From NCBI GenBank assembly GCA_902587565.1, contig CACILT010000001.1:62001-126000 (forward strand): DNA of 64,000 nucleotides, written 5' to 3'. Positions 61,158 through 64,000 of the stretch are shown piece after piece. Each line of letters begins with the position of its first letter. The first letter of the stretch is position 1. Origin of the DNA: an uncultured Alphaproteobacteria bacterium (GTDB lineage: Bacteria > Pseudomonadota > Alphaproteobacteria > HIMB59 > GCA-002718135). The position numbers were made by a program, and so were the translations under genes. The notes beneath the pieces are model-generated. The model was not told the DNA's origin. It saw only the letters and a program-made list of their open reading frames with translations, and did not search any database.

Positions 61158-62445
61158 AAAAAAAAGAGATAACCAAGATCTTTCAAAAGAAGATATTAAC
61201 TTTTTTGTAGACGGTTTAACAAATGGATCTTTTTCAGATGCACAAATTGCAGCAATGAGCATGGCAATATTTGCAAATGGAATGACGCCTGAAGAAACTG
61301 TTTGTTTGACTGAGGCGATGACAAACTCTGGTGATACACTTAATTGGTCTGAGATTGTGGATCCTGAGCTGGTTTGTGATAAGCACTCAACTGGTGGTGT
61401 TGGAGACAAGACGAGCGTTATATTAGCACCAATACTTGCAGCTTGTGGACTGTATGTACCTATGATTTCAGGTAGGGGTTTGGGTCATACAGGCGGTACC
61501 CTAGATAAATTTGATTCAATACCTGGGTACAATACAAAGCCTGATTTAGAGACTTTTAAAAAAGTTGTAAAAGACGTTGGTTGTGCAATTATCGGTCAAA
61601 CCTCTAACTTAGCACCAGCTGATAAAAAATTATATTCAATAAGGGATATTGTAGGTACAGTAGAATCTTTACCCTTAATAACATCATCTATTCTTTCAAA
61701 AAAAATTGCAAGCGGTCTTTCATCTTTGGTACTTGATGTAAAAGTTGGTAATGGATCTTTTAATAGCACTATTGATATAGCAAGAGATTTATCCAACTCC
61801 TTAGTAAGAGTCGCTAAAGGAGCAGGTTTATATTGCGAAGCTATATTAACAGATATGAATCAGGTCTTAGGTAAAAGTGCTGGTCATACACTAGAGATAT
61901 TAGAATGCATAAAATATATTAAAAATGATTTTAAAGATCACCGATTAGAAAAGATCACTAATGAATTAATATCTTCGCTATTAGTAAACATTTATAAAAT
62001 TTCGAAAGAAGAGGCTTATAATAAAATTAATACGGTTATTAATAATGGATTAGCTGCAGAAAAATTTGAAATGATGGTTGCGGCCTTGGGTGGACCAAAA
62101 AATATTTTATCATCTTATGAAAAAGATTTAATAAATACTTCAGTTCGAAAAGATGTATTTTCTAGTGAACAAGGCTGGATAGAAAAAATTCATACCAGAG
62201 AATTAGGCCTTATACTTATTGAACTAGGAGGCGGAAGAAAACAAGTTACCGATAAAATAGATTACGGAGTTGGATATGATAATGTACTCAATATTGGTGA
62301 TGAAGTGAATTCCTCAACTCCTTTATTAAGTTTATACTCATATAAAAATATAGATGATAATTTAATAAATAAAATACAAAGTTGTTTCATCATTTCAGAT
62401 AAAAAAACTCACAAACTATCTGAAATATTTGAAACCATAAACTAA
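61135..62445 (+). CDS. deoA: Thymidine phosphorylase
   Basis: 436 residues, pyrimidine nucleoside phosphorylase. IRKKRDNQDLSKEDINFFVDGL, DKHSTGGVGDKTSVILAPILAACG (phosphate site), MISGRGLGHTGGTLDKFDSIPGY, VGTVESLPLITSSILSKKIASG and KVGNGSF. Gives thymine or uracil and (deoxy)ribose-1-P; uracil can go to Upp. Stop overlaps the next start by 1 bp. Confidence 0.94.
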   Translation: MIPQEIIRKKRDNQDLSKEDINFFVDGLTNGSFSDAQIAAMSMAIFANGMTPEETVCLTEAMTNSGDTLNWSEIVDPELVCDKHSTGGVGDKTSVILAPILAACGLYVPMISGRGLGHTGGTLDKFDSIPGYNTKPDLETFKKVVKDVGCAIIGQTSNLAPADKKLYSIRDIVGTVESLPLITSSILSKKIASGLSSLVLDVKVGNGSFNSTIDIARDLSNSLVRVAKGAGLYCEAILTDMNQVLGKSAGHTLEILECIKYIKNDFKDHRLEKITNELISSLLVNIYKISKEEAYNKINTVINNGLAAEKFEMMVAALGGPKNILSSYEKDLINTSVRKDVFSSEQGWIEKIHTRELGLILIELGGGRKQVTDKIDYGVGYDNVLNIGDEVNSSTPLLSLYSYKNIDDNLINKIQSCFIISDKKTHKLSEIFETIN

Positions 62446-63101
62446 TGAGTACCCAAACTGAAATTAATGAAGCACTTGTTCAATATTTAAAAACCGTTGG
62501 TTACAGAGAAGATAAAATAATTAGTGAACTAGAAAATGAAACTTTAAAACTTGGCAGTGTTTCACAAATGCAGATTGCAAAAGAACAAGGTCAGTTTTTA
62601 GAAATGATAACTAAAATTTCTAATGCTAAAAATTGTTTAGAAATTGGAAGATTTACAGGGATGAGCACCTTATTTTTAGCTAGAGGTCTACCTGAATCAG
62701 GAAAAATTGTAACTGTTGATAATTCAGATGAATTTTTACCATTAGCAAAAAAATATTGGGAATTAGATAATATAAGTTCAAAAATTGAATCGATTATTGG
62801 AGATGGTGTTGAGGTAATGCAAAGCATGATAGATCGTCAACAAAGTTATGATTTAATTTTTATAGATGCTGATAAGAATAATTATCCAAATTATTACGAA
62901 CTGTCGCTAAATCTATTAGTTTCTAATGGAATAATAATTATTGATAATATGCTTTGGCACGGTGATGTTGCTGACGAAACTAAACAAGACTCTCAAACAA
63001 AAACTATCCGCGATTTAAATTTAAAAATACAAAATGACACAAGAGTGGAATTCTCTCTTCTCCCATTATCTGATGGATTATCGTTTATAAGAAAAAAATA
63101 A
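62445..63101 (+). CDS. Class I O-methyltransferase (caffeoyl-CoA/YrrM-like)
   Basis: 218 residues. SAM fold: AKNCLEIGRFTGMSTLFLARGLPESGKIVTVDNSDEFLPLAKKYW, LIFIDADKNNYPNYYELSLNLL, IIIDNMLWHGDVAD. This is the Methyltransf_3 family, which in bacteria acts on catechol-like compounds or tRNA (TrmR-type). Substrate not predictable. Coupled to deoA by a 1-bp overlap. Confidence 0.88.
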   Translation: MSTQTEINEALVQYLKTVGYREDKIISELENETLKLGSVSQMQIAKEQGQFLEMITKISNAKNCLEIGRFTGMSTLFLARGLPESGKIVTVDNSDEFLPLAKKYWELDNISSKIESIIGDGVEVMQSMIDRQQSYDLIFIDADKNNYPNYYELSLNLLVSNGIIIIDNMLWHGDVADETKQDSQTKTIRDLNLKIQNDTRVEFSLLPLSDGLSFIRKK

Positions 63102-63107
63102 TAAAGA

Positions 63108-63135
63108 CTTGAATTAAATACAATCATCCCCACAT
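63108..63135 (+). promoter_or_regulatory. Sigma32-like promoter before hsp20
   Basis: CTTGAA (63108-63113), 14-nt spacer, CCCCACAT (63128-63135). The -35 is a perfect match and the -10 differs by one base from CCCCATNT. A start near 63142 would give a leader of about 57 nt that holds the thermometer-like hairpin. Confidence 0.75.
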
Positions 63136-63170
63136 CATTATTGTCTGTATGCCATTGTGGGTGCGGACAA

Positions 63171-63198
63171 AATAAACTTGCTTAATAAAGGAGTTATT
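63171..63198 (+). ncRNA. ROSE-like RNA thermometer candidate in hsp20 leader
   Basis: UUGCU (63178-63182) faces the Shine-Dalgarno AGGA (63189-63192) across a 6-nt loop UAAUAA: U-A, U-G, bulged G63180, C-G, U-A. This UYGCU/AGGA pairing with an unpaired G is the hallmark of ROSE elements. The stem extends with C77-G93, A76-U94, A75-U95 and, past a bulged A74, U73-A96, A72-U97, A71-U98, ending right at the AUG (63199). Melting on warming would free the ribosome site. Confidence 0.65.
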
Positions 63199-63636
63199 AT
63201 GACTAGAAACCTATCCGTTTGGAATTCTCTAAGACCATTCTCTGTTGGATTTGACTCAATTTTTGATGAATTTGATAGAATGTTGGAGTCTACGGAAAGA
63301 TACAATACAAATTATCCACCTTACAATATTCATAGAGTTGATGAGCATAACTATAAAATTGAAGTTGCTCTCGCTGGATATAGTAAAGAAGATATTGAGA
63401 TTGAATTAAAAGAAAACAACCTAACTGTTAGAAATAAACCTAAAGAAAAAGTGGTTAATGAAAATGGTAATGGTGTAATCCATAAGGGAATCTCAACAAG
63501 ACAGTTTGAAAGATCGTTCACAATTTCAGAAGATATCAAAGTTAAAGATGCTGAATTGAAAAATGGACTTTTAGCGATTGATTTAGAGAGAATTATTCCA
63601 GAAGAAAAAAAAGCTAGACTAATATCAATAAAGTAG
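63199..63636 (+). CDS. Small heat-shock protein Hsp20 (IbpA-like)
   Basis: 145 residues. N-terminal RPFSVGFDSIFDEFDRMLE and YPPYNIHRVDEHNYKIEVALAGYSKEDIEIELKENNLTV of the alpha-crystallin domain, with RQFERSFTISEDIKVKDAELKNGLLAIDLER closing it. ATP-independent holdase. The ATG at 63199 follows AAAGGAG; an in-frame upstream ATG at 63157 lies in the promoter leader and would destroy the regulatory layout. Preceded by sigma32-like promoter and thermometer; followed by a terminator. Confidence 0.96.
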   Translation: MTRNLSVWNSLRPFSVGFDSIFDEFDRMLESTERYNTNYPPYNIHRVDEHNYKIEVALAGYSKEDIEIELKENNLTVRNKPKEKVVNENGNGVIHKGISTRQFERSFTISEDIKVKDAELKNGLLAIDLERIIPEEKKARLISIK

Positions 63637-63644
63637 TTTGGATA

Positions 63645-63670
63645 GGGGCCCAAAGTGGCCCCAACATTTT
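63645..63670 (+). terminator. Rho-independent terminator after hsp20
   Basis: GGGGCC (63645-63650), loop CAAAGT, GGCCCC (63657-63662), then AACATTTTT. A GC-rich 6-bp stem followed by T's, 9 bp after the hsp20 stop. Confidence 0.8.
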
Positions 63671-63699
63671 TAACTTTAAATTTAGAATAAATCTAATTT

Positions 63700-63739
63700 T
63701 ATGAATTTTAACAACACTGATATTAAAAAAAAATTCATA
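63700..63739. repeat. 10-bp AT-rich inverted repeat upstream of the iron-binding protein gene
   Basis: TATGAATTTT (63700-63709) and AAAATTCATA (63730-63739) are exact reverse complements with a 20-nt spacer, about 95-130 bp before the start codon. It could be a regulator site, but it does not match a known Fur or Irr box that I recognise. Confidence 0.4.
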
Positions 63740-63792
63740 TAGATCTACATTCGTATTCTGTTAATTTTTAATAAGATTCTTAATCATAGAAC

Positions 63793-63815
63793 GTGGAGAT
63801 ATTTATTATCTCCAC
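63793..63815 (+). promoter_or_regulatory. 9-bp stem-loop in leader of iron-binding protein gene
   Basis: GTGGAGATA (63793-63801), loop TTTAT, TATCTCCAC (63807-63815), a perfect stem 17 nt before the ATG and 6 nt before the AAGAAGG ribosome site. There is no T-run, so it is not a terminator. Could be mRNA stabilising or an operator. Confidence 0.6.
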
Positions 63816-63832
63816 AACAAAAAGAAGGTTAT

Positions 63833-64000
63833 ATGAAAATTATTTATAGATTACTATTAATACTAATTGCATCTACGATTTCACTAAACTTGTTTGCCAA
63901 AGAGGTTAATGTTTATTCTTACAGGCAGCCAATTTTAATAGATCCTTTCTTTGAGGAATTTACAAAATTGACTGGCATAAAGGTAAATGTTTTACATGCA
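63833..64000 (+). CDS. Fe3+ ABC transporter substrate-binding protein, 3' end outside window
   Basis: The 56 visible residues show a Sec signal peptide (MKIIYRLLLILIASTISLNLFA) cut before KEVNVYSYRQPILIDPFFEEFTKLTGIKVNV, which matches the start of FutA/IdiA/AfuA ferric-iron binding proteins, where the Tyr in YSYR is a usual iron ligand region. The gene runs off the right edge. Permease and ATPase genes would be expected next. Confidence 0.85.
   Translation, partial: MKIIYRLLLILIASTISLNLFAKEVNVYSYRQPILIDPFFEEFTKLTGIKVNVLHA

Noticed and set aside
63157-63198. Upstream ATG extending Hsp20 by 14 residues
   Set aside because: Falls in the leader between promoter and ribosome site; the ATG at 63199 has AAAGGAG at good spacing.

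Overview
The window is a gene-dense, AT-rich piece of a streamlined bacterial chromosome. The gene order is alphaproteobacterial: parB-parA-rsmG-mnmG-mnmE-rho faces maf-aroE-coaE-dnaQ-tim44-smr across one AT-rich gap, and rph-hrcA-grpE-dnaK-dnaJ-dapB follows further on. Very short spacers, many ATGA-type start/stop overlaps, lysine- and asparagine-rich proteins and an LPS-type envelope (lptE) suggest a small-genome marine lineage of the SAR11/Pelagibacterales or HIMB59/AEGEAN-169 kind. That placement is an inference from synteny and composition. I saw no tRNA, rRNA, CRISPR array, insertion sequence or prophage.

Layout. 0-10 kb: leuS (5' end cut), lptE and holA converge on a leftward block parB-parA-rsmG-mnmG-mnmE-rho, which carries two copies of a parS-like palindrome. 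10.0-10.4 kb: an AT-rich non-coding gap between diverging rho and maf, the best candidate for the replication origin. 10.4-14.7 kb: rightward maf-aroE-coaE-dnaQ-tim44-(GH24-type lysozyme)-smr. 14.7-19.9 kb: leftward envelope genes (DUF3108, an ArnT/PMT-like glycosyltransferase, a double PAP2 phosphatase) and hslVU. 20-23.9 kb: his operon hisB-H-(GNAT)-A-F-E plus a HIT protein. 23.9-27.9 kb: dolP-rsmI, lpoA, a frameshifted rdgB, rph. 27.9-33.7 kb: hrcA-grpE-dnaK-dnaJ-dapB. 33.7-38.9 kb: DUF2244, pyruvate carboxylase, a BamE-like lipoprotein, upp. 39-44 kb: a BMP-family nucleoside-type ABC transporter and an NTF2-like protein. 44-52.5 kb: leftward katG, DUF985, ribA, hisI, hemB, thrS, cysS, DUF2141. 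52.5-57.2 kb: a full folate branch (pabB-pabA-pabC-folP-folB-folK) and trpF. 57.3-59.9 kb: a DUF1800/DUF1501 pair with a Tat signal. 59.9-63.1 kb: nucleoside catabolism (cdd-punA-deoA) plus an O-methyltransferase. 63.1-64 kb: a heat-shock Hsp20 gene with a sigma32-like promoter and a ROSE-like RNA thermometer, then the start of an iron-binding protein gene.

How the parts fit. ParA, ParB and the parS-like sites beside the putative origin form the segregation centre. The BMP transporter and Upp (38-44 kb) and Cdd-PunA-DeoA (60-62 kb) together describe uptake and breakdown of nucleosides. Heat-shock control shows in two promoter-like sequences with the same 14-nt spacer (before dnaK and before hsp20).

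Most notable observations: the rdgB frame break at an A8 run, the ROSE-like thermometer, the parS pair and origin candidate, the phage-type lysozyme inside the housekeeping operon, the tandem PAP2 fusion with an altered second active site, a perfect 10-bp stem over the start codon of the ABC ATPase gene, and 3'-end overlap at nearly every convergent gene pair.
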